Shown here one piece after another: positions 7,324-14,610 of a DNA stretch of 64,000 bases; positions within the stretch are counted from its first letter, which is position 1, and every line of letters starts with the position of its first letter. The stretch spans positions 1 to 64,000 of the forward strand of contig DBYJ01000004.1 of assembly GCA_002309805.1 (NCBI GenBank), given 5' to 3'. This DNA comes from Bacteroidales bacterium UBA1189. Its GTDB lineage: Bacteria > Bacteroidota > Bacteroidia > Bacteroidales > Bacteroidaceae. Both the position numbers and the translations under genes were made by a program. The notes beneath the pieces were generated by a model. The model did no database searches. It saw nothing but the letters and a program-made list of their open reading frames with translations, and was not told the origin of the DNA.

Positions 7324-8021
7324 CTATGCCGTCCTCCCTTCCAAATAAAGATGTTCACCTTGTCTTCTTTGACAAGTGTTGATTTGGTCAGCGAATATCT
7401 CGATTTCTCACGAAGTTTCTCTATAAGCTGGAGTTTTGCCTTGCTCGTTGTCAAACCACGATGCACATAGCCAATCGCACCCGTCAGGAAATCAGCTAAT
7501 CCCACCAGCTCAACTTCGTGTGAGCGTACTTGCTGAATCTTCTTTACCAGACGTTTGTCGTAGTCGTATGCATTGTTGCAGAGTATATCACGCAGTTTCT
7601 CAACTTTCTTCTCGCCTCTTGTATCCTTGGTGTCAATGAAGATGTTGTATTCATTTTGAGGGACAAGAATGGTTTTCAGCAAATCGAAGTACATCTTATA
7701 GTAGAACATATCGTGAGTCTGACCGAATGTTCCATGCTGCAACTCAGTTTTGTCACGTACTACCAGCACACGAAAATGAAGGTTCGAGTTATCGAAGAAA
7801 TAGTCAAGAACATCCATATAGTACGCCAGTTTCGACTCAGAAACAGCATTCCATTTCAGTTCACAAGTTGGCTTCAGGCCGTTACGCACCTTTATGTCAC
7901 GCAATCGCTTGAAAATCTCTTTCTTCTCTGATTCTGGACACCACACACATCCCCAAAGCATTGGTTTTATACCATCATGCTCCAAATGGCAACTCTCATC
8001 ACAATATATGTTATATGTCAT
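7314..8021 (-). CDS. DUF3800 domain-containing protein
   Basis: A 235-residue protein with the DUF3800 signature: YCDESCH at the N-terminus (D8, E9), a central FIDTKDTRG and a late HEVELVGLADFLTGAIGY. DUF3800 proteins have a predicted RNase H-like fold and are common in mobile and defence-linked regions, but their activity is not established. ATG at 8021 is used; a GTG two codons upstream (8027) is possible. A TAATTTTG box (reverse of 8049-8056) lies about 30 nt upstream and may be the -7 element. It is translationally coupled to the following gene. Confidence 0.75.
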   Translation of the reverse strand: MTYNIYCDESCHLEHDGIKPMLWGCVWCPESEKKEIFKRLRDIKVRNGLKPTCELKWNAVSESKLAYYMDVLDYFFDNSNLHFRVLVVRDKTELQHGTFGQTHDMFYYKMYFDLLKTILVPQNEYNIFIDTKDTRGEKKVEKLRDILCNNAYDYDKRLVKKIQQVRSHEVELVGLADFLTGAIGYVHRGLTTSKAKLQLIEKLREKSRYSLTKSTLVKEDKVNIFIWKGGRHRWQ

Positions 8022-8142
8022 AATCACTCTGTTTGGATATTATCGCTGCAAAATTACAATTTTTCTTCCACAATCACATACCTTTACTGAATTATTTTGT
8101 ATAATTTCTGCCCCAAGGGGCACTCAAACCAACAGAAACTAT

Positions 8143-8211
8143 GTGAACGACATCAGCACGCTCGCCGCGCTGTACTTTCCCGAGGCTCAGCCCCGGAGTG
8201 TTAACGGATAA
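8143..8211 (+). pseudogene. Truncated DUF4248 copy
   Basis: The frame reads NDISTLAALYFPEAQPRSV and then hits TAA. About 45 nt (8148-8197) closely match 6244-6290 in the intact DUF4248 gene, including CTGTACTTTCCCGAGGC. The remaining two thirds of the domain are absent. With the intact copy it brackets the DUF3800 module. Confidence 0.7.
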
Positions 8212-8534
8212 TGGTTAGAAATTTTGAAAAAAAATTTTGCCGGACCGTGTCCTTGTTAAGTCGGCGTCAGGAAGTTGTCGTACCTTTGCAACGTCTAAGA
8301 GATCTTTTAGTGAACAGAGTACAGAGATCAGTGAACAGATGATAGTCTTGTATGCAGTGCACGGCAAACAAAACTATTTTTGACTTCGTCTTATCTTGTC
8401 GCGTTCAATGGTCTTTACACCCCCTTCGGTTCCCCCGTTATCGGGGGACAGAAACGGCAAAATGAGCAAGCTCTTTGCTCTCGCTGCTCCAAGATTTCTT
8501 AACTCTTAATTATTAACTCTTAACTAAATCAATC
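8212..8534 (+). promoter_or_regulatory. Leader region of the HU gene, with promoter and repeats
   Basis: A non-coding stretch of 323 nt. TACCTTTG at 8281-8288 is a perfect -7 box; the best upstream match (CTTGT, 8252-8256) is spaced longer than usual. Beyond it lie GTGAACAGA/GATCAGTGAACAG direct repeats (8308-8342), a CCCCCG/CGGGGG palindrome (8432-8447) and a TTAACTCTTAA array (8499-8526) directly before the ATG. The transcript would have a leader of roughly 240 nt. Confidence 0.55.
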
Positions 8535-8951
8535 ATGCCTATCACTTATCAAGTCATCAAGTGCACCAATCCCAAGGGTGCTGAGGGCGTCGATTACGCC
8601 ACCAACCATGCCGTCAAGACCGGCGACTACGACTTCAAGTCCCTCACCGAGGACATCCAGTTTGCCACCACCGCCACCAAGGCCGACATCGTTGCCGTGC
8701 TGACCGCCGCCAAGGAGTTCATCAAGACGCACCTGCTCCAGGGCCAGCGCATCGTGCTCTCTGAGATCGGTGCCCTTCAGGCCAACATCAGCAGCAAGTG
8801 CTTCGCGCAGAGCGTCATCTCCACCGACTCCTTCGAGCCCTCCAGCTACATCAAGAAGGTAAACATCCGCTTCCGCCCCGAGGCCGACCTTCTCAAGTAC
8901 GTCCGCATGAACCGCCAGCTGAAGCGCGTGCCGAGTGAGCTGCTGGCGTAA
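8535..8951 (+). CDS. HU-like DNA-binding protein (Bacteroidales capsule-locus type)
   Basis: A 138-residue HU/IHF-superfamily protein. A divergent N-terminal strand region is followed by the helical dimerisation part (TKADIVAVLTAAKEFIKTHL), a strand-rich arm (GQRIVLSEIGALQANISS) and a C-terminal tail (YIKKVNIRFRPEADLLKYV). This long HU-like class is typically found in Bacteroidales near the ends of polysaccharide loci, with DUF4248 and smalltalk genes as here. It presumably binds and bends DNA; its target is unknown. Simple repeats flank it on both sides. Confidence 0.85.
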   Translation: MPITYQVIKCTNPKGAEGVDYATNHAVKTGDYDFKSLTEDIQFATTATKADIVAVLTAAKEFIKTHLLQGQRIVLSEIGALQANISSKCFAQSVISTDSFEPSSYIKKVNIRFRPEADLLKYVRMNRQLKRVPSELLA

Positions 8952-8954
8952 AAC

Positions 8955-9231
8955 TCCGTGAGTGATCAGTGAACAGAGAACAGATAAATGTTTAGGAGAG
9001 TTATCAGTGATCAGTGAACAGTGGTCAGATGAATGTCCTTCATTCGAATCCTCTGCTATTATCTGTTCACTTTTCACTGATCTCTGTTCACTTTTTACTG
9101 ATCTCTGTTGAGCTTTGTTCTTCTGCTGTCGCGATTCGACATAGATTGTGTGGGGCACATCTCTGCTCTCACTGCTCCAGCAGTTCACTGATCACTATTA
9201 TCTATTCACTAATCACTAATCACTATTCACT
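8955..9231. repeat. GATCAGTGAACAG inverted and direct repeat cluster
   Basis: The 280-nt gap between HU and smalltalk contains several copies of (T)GATCAGTGAACAG in one orientation (8957-9030), then copies of the complement CTGTTCACT...CTGATC (9062-9110) and further CACTGATCACTATT units up to 9231. Together they form a long imperfect inverted repeat around a 30-nt unique centre (about 9031-9060). No coding potential is evident. Confidence 0.7.
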
Positions 9232-9327
9232 ATGCTAAAATCTCTTCCATGGAAAAAGATTCTCGAAATCCTTGTGGCCATACTGACGGCCATCATCGGT
9301 GCCCTGACGTTCCACAGCTGCCGCTGA
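9232..9327 (+). CDS. Smalltalk protein (small membrane peptide)
   Basis: A 31-residue peptide starting MLKSLPWKKILEILVAI and ending FHSCR. A basic N-terminus is followed by one hydrophobic helix (LTAIIGALTF) and a terminal Cys. This matches the very short 'smalltalk' family of Bacteroidales, usually encoded just after the HU-like gene at capsule loci. Its function is unknown; the pattern would fit a membrane-inserted or lipid-modified peptide. It is followed by a strong terminator. Confidence 0.75.
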   Translation: MLKSLPWKKILEILVAILTAIIGALTFHSCR

Positions 9328-9376
9328 GCCGTGCCGCACCCCCTCTAAGGACACTTGTCCTTGCCCTCATCGCCCT

Positions 9377-9402
9377 CGCCCTCCTGGGTTGAGGGCGTTT
9401 TT
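9377..9402 (+). terminator. Intrinsic terminator after the smalltalk gene
   Basis: CGCCCTC (9377-9383), a 7-nt loop and GAGGGCG (9391-9397), followed by TTTTT. Confidence 0.75.
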
Positions 9403-9550
9403 CCGCATCACTTGCAAAAGCCGGGTTTTTTTGAAAAAAACTAAACACTGGGTTTTACTGGTGAGCCATAAAAACAACTCATTTTTACTTCCGAAGCTTA
9501 AGTCATAATCGTTGTGTTGGCAATGATTTGCCAATTTTTTGTATTTTATC

Positions 9551-9581
9551 TTTGCATTTACAATTTTTATTTGTACCTTTG
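9551..9581 (+). promoter_or_regulatory. Promoter of hipBA
   Basis: TTTG at 9551-9554, a 19-nt spacer and TACCTTTG at 9574-9581, a complete Bacteroidetes promoter. It leaves a leader of about 22 nt before the ATG at 9611. Confidence 0.75.
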
Positions 9582-9610
9582 CAACCGAAATACATAAGAC
9601 ATATGACAAT

Positions 9611-9913
9611 ATGTGGACAGAACTCAGTGATACAGCCATATTGAAGAAGCTCGGAACCAGGGTGAAAGCCTATCGTATAGCAAAAGGAATGAAGCAGCAG
9701 GAACTGGCTGACGAGTCAGGTGTTGGTGTCAGTACCATCGCCAAGATTGAAAATGGGCAATCCGTTGCCCTCTCGCTACTTGTCACCGTCATGAGGACGC
9801 TTGGGTTACTGGAAAACTTCGACCTGCTTGTTCCTGAACAAAAGCCATCTCCCATAGAGTTGTTAAGAACGCAGGGGAAACAGGTGAAACGTGTAAGAAC
9901 CAGAAAGGAATAG
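9611..9913 (+). CDS. hipB: HipB-like antitoxin, Xre-family HTH regulator
   Basis: A 100-residue protein with a central HTH_3 domain (ILKKLGTRVKAYRIAKGMKQ, then ELADESGVGVSTIAKIENG) and a short basic tail ending KRVRTRKE. The ATG at 9611 is preferred because the promoter lies inside the longer open frame. It precedes the HipA gene by 3 nt, the standard antitoxin-toxin order. HipB proteins bind the toxin and repress their own promoter; autoregulation here is expected but not shown by a visible operator. Confidence 0.85.
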   Translation: MWTELSDTAILKKLGTRVKAYRIAKGMKQQELADESGVGVSTIAKIENGQSVALSLLVTVMRTLGLLENFDLLVPEQKPSPIELLRTQGKQVKRVRTRKE

Positions 9914-9916
9914 GCT

Positions 9917-11221
9917 ATGGATCAGATACCTGTCATACAGATATATCTGTGGGGCAACCTGGTGGGAGCCCTGTCGTGGGATGATGAAAGGGGCTATGCA
10001 GATTTCCAGTTTGACGACCGTTTTCGCAGGTCTGGATTAGACATCGCACCCCTAATGATGCCATTGGCAGGAACCCGTGGCGTTGTCTCGTTTCCCACAA
10101 ATGCAAGAACGAAGTGTTTCAGCGGCCTTCCTGGTTTGATAGCCGACGCCCTTCCCGATAAGTTTGGTAGCCAACTCATCACGGAATGGTTCGCCCAGCA
10201 AGGCAAGACAGAGGACATGATTACTCCGCTCGACCGTCTGTGCTATGTTGGCAAACGAGCAATGGGCGCCTTGGAGTTTGTACCCGCCGCCCATGTGAAG
10301 GGCGTAAACGAATCGACAGAAATCTTCATTCGGGAACTGATGGCATTGTCTGAGTCCATCTTCAAGGAACGGAGCAAGTTTCAGGAACTGATTCGGCAGA
10401 ACGACAAGTCGATTCTCGACATCCTTAAAGTCGGGACGTCTGCTGGCGGTGCGAAGCCAAAGGCAATTATTGCATTCAATGAAGAAACAGGAGAAGTGCG
10501 CTCAGGCCAGGTGCCTGCACCTGAGGGTTTTTCATATTGGCTGTTGAAGTTCGATGGAGGCTCTTATAGTGAGCACAATGAGATAACCGATAATCCACAA
10601 GGCATCGGAAACATAGAATATGCCTACTACAAGATGGCTACTGCCTGCGGCATCACCATGTCGGAATGTCGTTTGTTACAGGAAGGCGACTGCAACCATT
10701 TCATGACCCGTCGTTTTGACAGAACACCCTCAGGAGAGAAAATTCACATGCAGACGGCTGCCGGCATCGCCCATTTAGACAGGGACGTGCGCCATTCGTA
10801 CGAAGAGTTGTTTGGCGTATTGCGACGACTGGAGTTGAACTATAAGGACTTCGAGCAACTATACCGCCGAATGGTGTTCAATGTCATAGCACGTAACCAC
10901 GATGACCACACCAAGAATTTTTCTTTCCTCATGGATAAGACTGGTCATTGGTCGTTTGCTCCTGCATACGACATCTGCTACTCGTACAACCCTGCTGGAC
11001 GATGGACAAGCCGTCACCAGCTTTCACTCAACAGCAAGACCGATGATTTCACGCGGAAGGATTTGTTGGCTGTAGCACAGAACATCGGCATACGCGATGC
11101 CAACCACATCATTGAGAAGGTTCGTTCATCTGTCGCTTCTTGGCCTGACACAGCAAAAGATTGTGGAGTAAGACCAGAGCACATCGAAGCTATCGGTAAA
11201 ACTCTGCTGCTGAATATCTAA
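9917..11221 (+). CDS. hipA: HipA-like serine/threonine kinase toxin
   Basis: A 434-residue HipA-family kinase with couple_hipA N-terminal and HipA_C domains. The ATP-binding loop is GTSAGGAKPKA (S175 corresponds to the autophosphorylated loop serine) and the catalytic loop is ARNHDDHTKNFS (D329, K333, N334), followed by APAYDIC with the metal-binding Asp. In E. coli HipA phosphorylates glutamyl-tRNA synthetase and induces persistence; the substrate here is unknown. It is co-transcribed with hipB. A 21-bp near-repeat flanks the module (9410-9430 and 11319-11339). Confidence 0.88.
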   Translation: MDQIPVIQIYLWGNLVGALSWDDERGYADFQFDDRFRRSGLDIAPLMMPLAGTRGVVSFPTNARTKCFSGLPGLIADALPDKFGSQLITEWFAQQGKTEDMITPLDRLCYVGKRAMGALEFVPAAHVKGVNESTEIFIRELMALSESIFKERSKFQELIRQNDKSILDILKVGTSAGGAKPKAIIAFNEETGEVRSGQVPAPEGFSYWLLKFDGGSYSEHNEITDNPQGIGNIEYAYYKMATACGITMSECRLLQEGDCNHFMTRRFDRTPSGEKIHMQTAAGIAHLDRDVRHSYEELFGVLRRLELNYKDFEQLYRRMVFNVIARNHDDHTKNFSFLMDKTGHWSFAPAYDICYSYNPAGRWTSRHQLSLNSKTDDFTRKDLLAVAQNIGIRDANHIIEKVRSSVASWPDTAKDCGVRPEHIEAIGKTLLLNI

Positions 11222-11340
11222 GTATTTCAGCTTCCAGAAAACAAGAAAAACTGTTGTGCAGCAATCATCTTAACAAGGATGATAAGCTGTTGTTATTGTG
11301 GCACTATTCGTTTTTTAGACTTGAAAAGCCGGGGTTTTTG
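11222..11340. other. Spacer after hipA with module-flanking direct repeat
   Basis: Non-coding. 11319-11339 (ACTTGAAAAGCCGGGGTTTTT) repeats 9410-9430 upstream of hipB with two single-base indels. A TGAGGGCGTTTTT motif is likewise shared between 9390-9402 and 11516-11528. No hipA terminator was identified. Confidence 0.45.
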
Positions 11341-11472
11341 CTCACGAAGTATGTGATGTCTCTGCAAGAGATAAAGATGTGAGGTAGTTGTTTTACCTAA
11401 ATGTTGCATTTAAGGGAAAAGAGCCTCCTCGCATCTGGCAAGGACTAAAAGTCCGACACATACTGCGTGAGG
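11341..11472. ncRNA. Candidate structured RNA or small inverted-repeat element
   Basis: The ends pair over 14-15 bp (CTCACGAAGTATGTG with CACATACTGCGTGAG, 11341-11355 and 11457-11471). Inside are a TCTCT-GCA-AGAGA hairpin (11359-11371), a second long stem AGATGTGAGG / CCTCGCATCT enclosing GGTA..TACC and AAATG-TTG-CATTT hairpins, and a GGACT-AAAA-GTCC hairpin. This is a compact multibranch fold with no coding potential. No promoter consensus was found on either side, so a MITE-like element is an equal alternative. It matches no RNA family I can name. Confidence 0.4.
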
Positions 11473-11833
11473 TTTTTATGGTTTTTGTAAAAAACTAATC
11501 AAAGAGGCTTACGGGTGAGGGCGTTTTTCAAGCCTGCAAGAAAAAAGAATAAGGTTGCAGCATTGACAGAGGGAGCAGGCTTTTTATATAGTTCAGTTTA
11601 TAAAAATGGCTCATTTTGTAAATCAAACTTTATAAGATGGTTTTTTCTAAATGAATGGCCGTGTCCGTTGCAATCCCTGTTATTCCCTTTGAAGTGGACT
11701 TGTAGCTTCTTCCTTTTTTCTGAAGCTGGGGATTGAAAATCCCCTTCTCACCGCAGCCGGATTACAAATCCGCCTGAACGGGCAACGTTCATTCAAAAGG
11801 GAGTCATAGCCTTCTCTTATGTATTGTCAGATA
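11473..11833. repeat. Intergenic DNA with REP-like triple hairpin
   Basis: At 11722-11790 three hairpins follow each other: GGGGATT/AATCCCC, CGGATT/AATCCG and GAACG/CGTTC. Palindromes of the GCGGATTTGTAATCCGC type are familiar Bacteroidetes intergenic repeats, often linked to REP-associated tyrosine transposases (no such gene is in the window). The rest (11473-11721) shows nothing recognisable; a 73-codon open frame there has no supporting features. Confidence 0.55.
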
Positions 11834-12346
11834 TTATCTTTTTGTTTCAGAAGCATCTCGCCGCCATTCTTTAAAAGTAGTAGAATGAGTAACAGAAATG
11901 CGAGCTTTTTCCAGAAGACCTAATAGCTGGTTATAAGTAGAGTGATTTTGGAAAGATGCAAGATACACTCCGTTCTCCTGTTCATAGAATGTTATGCTAG
12001 TTCCTTTTGGTAGGAAAGACATTACAGCAGGCCATAGGATTACCTGTAAATTTGGTTCGCCGAGATAGCTTATCGTTAACATAAAGTGCTCTTCATGAGA
12101 ATAATTCTTTAACATTGTTGTATTATACTCCTTCAGTCTTTTCATTGCATCTGGCTTCAATACGGAGATAGCCATAAAAGAGTCTTCTATATAAACAGAG
12201 TCAATAATACAGAACTCTGCAATTTCAGTCACATCTAAATACGGCTCTTCAGATGTGTTTACCCATTTTTCTTTTAGAACATCGTTTTTACAGCAACTTA
12301 TAATAAGAATAGTAATAGAGATTAAAGGAAAAAAAAACTTTTTCAT
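11834..12346 (-). CDS. Small lipoprotein, unknown function
   Basis: A 170-residue protein with a lipoprotein signal (MKKFFFPLISITILIISCC, lipidated Cys at residue 18 or 19). The mature part has mixed alpha/beta character with no recognised domain. It is the last gene of the minus-strand secreted-protein run, 30 nt after the DUF7689-like lipoprotein, and probably co-transcribed with it. Codon use is AT-rich, like its upstream neighbour. No function can be assigned. Confidence 0.7.
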   Translation of the reverse strand: MKKFFFPLISITILIISCCKNDVLKEKWVNTSEEPYLDVTEIAEFCIIDSVYIEDSFMAISVLKPDAMKRLKEYNTTMLKNYSHEEHFMLTISYLGEPNLQVILWPAVMSFLPKGTSITFYEQENGVYLASFQNHSTYNQLLGLLEKARISVTHSTTFKEWRRDASETKR

Positions 12347-12376
12347 AGTGTTTTTTATATTTTTTATTATTCAATT

Positions 12377-14485
12377 TTAATTAGAAATCTGATTAAGAAT
12401 GAGAGATGATAGACGAATCCAGTCCCCTTCATAAGGCATAAATACATTTTCTTTTTCAATGCATCCTCTAAAAGAAATCTCTTTCAAATATTCGTAATTG
12501 GATGGTAATACCTCACTCATCAAAAAACAAGCGAATAACTCTTTTTCAAAAACTTTTTCAATAATACAAGGCAAGACAATATCAATATTATTACTCACAA
12601 ATGAGTAGAGTTTATGATATTCAGGGCATTTCATGAGATCTTTAGGATTACTGACAAAAGAAAGAGGTGCTAATGAACAAACATAAGTCCATTGTTCAAA
12701 CAGATAATTAAAGTCTTTAATTACATCTTTTGGAATTGTTGTAAGAACTTCTTTCAATTTATTTTTGTCATTACTATTAATCTCGATTTGTTCAATTGTT
12801 ATTTTAGCCTTTGAGTGTTTTTCTGTTGGAATAGGTCTATAATAATATAAGATAGTCCCATATGTGTTACATTCTAACGCATCTCTTGGGTGAAAAAGAC
12901 GACGGCTGCTCCAACCGGCTTTACTTTCCCATCCATATCCGTGCGGATAGATAGAATTAGAATTATTACGTATAGAGGCATGCGTTAAATGTGAATCGCT
13001 ATATCCCCAAAGAGCAACTGCCGCATTACTTTCGTTTGCACCTACCCGAGTGTAACCACGCCATGCGAAATAGTTATCAAAACTTTCTAAGTCATTGGAA
13101 ACATTATAATTAAATGGGTACATAGTAGGGGGCCACACATAAGTCAGCAAATCCCCCGCCCACCCAATACAATTATAATCATCTGAGTATTCCCCTGAAC
13201 ATATTGCATCATAATAATTTAAGTCGGGAAAACCTGACATATCTGGGAAAAACGGCAATCCCAAATAAACATCACAAGTTCCAGTCGGTGAGTTAGAGGC
13301 AGATTTAAAGATATGCGCCTCGGGGATGCTGCTCGTAGAACTTGCAAGTATTCTTGCATTTTTGTCCCAAATATAATCACCATTAAAAGGAAAATCGTCA
13401 TTCCTATATCCTATGGGAGAAGGGTCGGACGTTCCATTCTCCAAAAAAAGAATGGGATCAACTCCATTTGTGTTACAACAAGTAAAGTAATTCAAACTTC
13501 CCGAAAAATAAGGAGCTTCCATTTGTATATTATACCCAGAAACCGCAACATAAGGATAAGTGGTGGGTGTATTGTTACCCTTTTTCAACGTAAGCGTTGC
13601 GACACATGCTGAATTATTATTCCATTTTCTTAAATGTACATAAGTTGTTCCTTGAGGAATGGTTGTCGAGAACGTTACGTTGCTTGTTGGCAAACACAAA
13701 TGAGACATAATCGCCCCAGAATTCTCATGATAAATATCGACAACAACAGCTCCTGTTGCCGAGGATATCGTAACGGTTAATGTCGTTGAAGTAGAACTAT
13801 AGACAGTTTTTGTTGTTGTATAATTAACAGGGCAGTTCAATTCATATTGATATTGCATGGCTGCTGTATAGGGCGACGGAACAAGAATTGAACTTTCAGA
13901 TCTTGTTTCAAGAAAAGAATTATCTAAATAACCGCTCGGCTTATATTCTGAAACGATATCATTCATCATCCTGTCATATTCAAAAGAAGGAATAAAACAC
14001 TCCTTCACATCTAATGCGCCATTTATCGTTTCAATTTCAGGAAGCTCATCAAGTGAAGAATAAAAACCGATTATATTTTTGCCCTTCACAAGTGGTACAG
14101 GAATCCTCGTCCCTTGATTCGAACAAAAATAAACGCTTTGCCAACCTTCGATATGTGGAACAAACTTTCCTTCGACAGGAATATCATTACATACAAAAGA
14201 ATACTCTGCATTGTTAGCAGGCATTATCCAAAGGCCCAAATAGTAATCATTAGTTTCAGGCGCAAAGACTTCGAAAAGTTGCATTTCTTTTTCATTGTAA
14301 AATCCGATACCAGATTTTGCAAATTGAATATCTCCAGTATTGTTCTCGCTCCTGCTTATTGCCTTATAAGTGTCAGGAGCATAGTTCGTCTCTTGACGAA
14401 TGATGCCCTCATCACAATTTTCCTGATTGCAGGAAACCATAACTAACAGCAAAAGAGTTGCTGCAAAAATAGTGCTTTTTTTCAT
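12377..14485 (-). CDS. Large lipoprotein with DUF7689-like (papain-fold) C-terminal domain
   Basis: A 702-residue protein. The ATG at 14485 gives a lipoprotein signal MKKSTIFAATLLLLVMVSC; the longer frame has no signal. The middle contains a beta-rich Ser/Thr-rich region (about 190-300). Residues about 430-560 hold DYNCIGWAGD, FDNYFAWRGYTRVG, HLTHASIR, HGYGWESKAG and HPRDAL. The order Cys-x-x-x-Trp ... Thr-His-Ala ... Trp-Glu-Ser-Lys resembles DUF7689, a family with a possible NlpC/papain-like Cys-His arrangement. It may be a surface or periplasmic cysteine hydrolase, but the activity is inference. The gene is much more AT-rich than the core genes. Confidence 0.65.
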   Translation of the reverse strand: MKKSTIFAATLLLLVMVSCNQENCDEGIIRQETNYAPDTYKAISRSENNTGDIQFAKSGIGFYNEKEMQLFEVFAPETNDYYLGLWIMPANNAEYSFVCNDIPVEGKFVPHIEGWQSVYFCSNQGTRIPVPLVKGKNIIGFYSSLDELPEIETINGALDVKECFIPSFEYDRMMNDIVSEYKPSGYLDNSFLETRSESSILVPSPYTAAMQYQYELNCPVNYTTTKTVYSSTSTTLTVTISSATGAVVVDIYHENSGAIMSHLCLPTSNVTFSTTIPQGTTYVHLRKWNNNSACVATLTLKKGNNTPTTYPYVAVSGYNIQMEAPYFSGSLNYFTCCNTNGVDPILFLENGTSDPSPIGYRNDDFPFNGDYIWDKNARILASSTSSIPEAHIFKSASNSPTGTCDVYLGLPFFPDMSGFPDLNYYDAICSGEYSDDYNCIGWAGDLLTYVWPPTMYPFNYNVSNDLESFDNYFAWRGYTRVGANESNAAVALWGYSDSHLTHASIRNNSNSIYPHGYGWESKAGWSSRRLFHPRDALECNTYGTILYYYRPIPTEKHSKAKITIEQIEINSNDKNKLKEVLTTIPKDVIKDFNYLFEQWTYVCSLAPLSFVSNPKDLMKCPEYHKLYSFVSNNIDIVLPCIIEKVFEKELFACFLMSEVLPSNYEYLKEISFRGCIEKENVFMPYEGDWIRLSSLILNQISN

Positions 14486-14610
14486 AATTGTAATTACTTT
14501 AGATGGTTTTTCCGTTTTGATGTCGCTATAAGCAAAGAGGAAAACGATACACTCTATGAGAAACCGCAAGCGAACCGCGGTCTCTCATAGAGTGAGTTTG
14601 GTATGCTGCA

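Noticed and set aside
8049..8056. Complete promoter for the DUF3800 module
   Set aside because: Only the -7 box (TAATTTTG) is convincing; no TTTG lies at 19-20 nt, so it is mentioned with the gene but not listed as a full promoter.
11341..11472. 6S RNA, retron msr-msd or tracrRNA
   Set aside because: The fold is multibranched rather than a 6S-type rod, and no reverse transcriptase or Cas gene is nearby; the family is left open.
11515..11736. 73-codon open frame after the structured RNA candidate
   Set aside because: It has low-complexity Phe/Ser/Lys content, no promoter or recognisable domain, and its end runs into REP-like hairpins.
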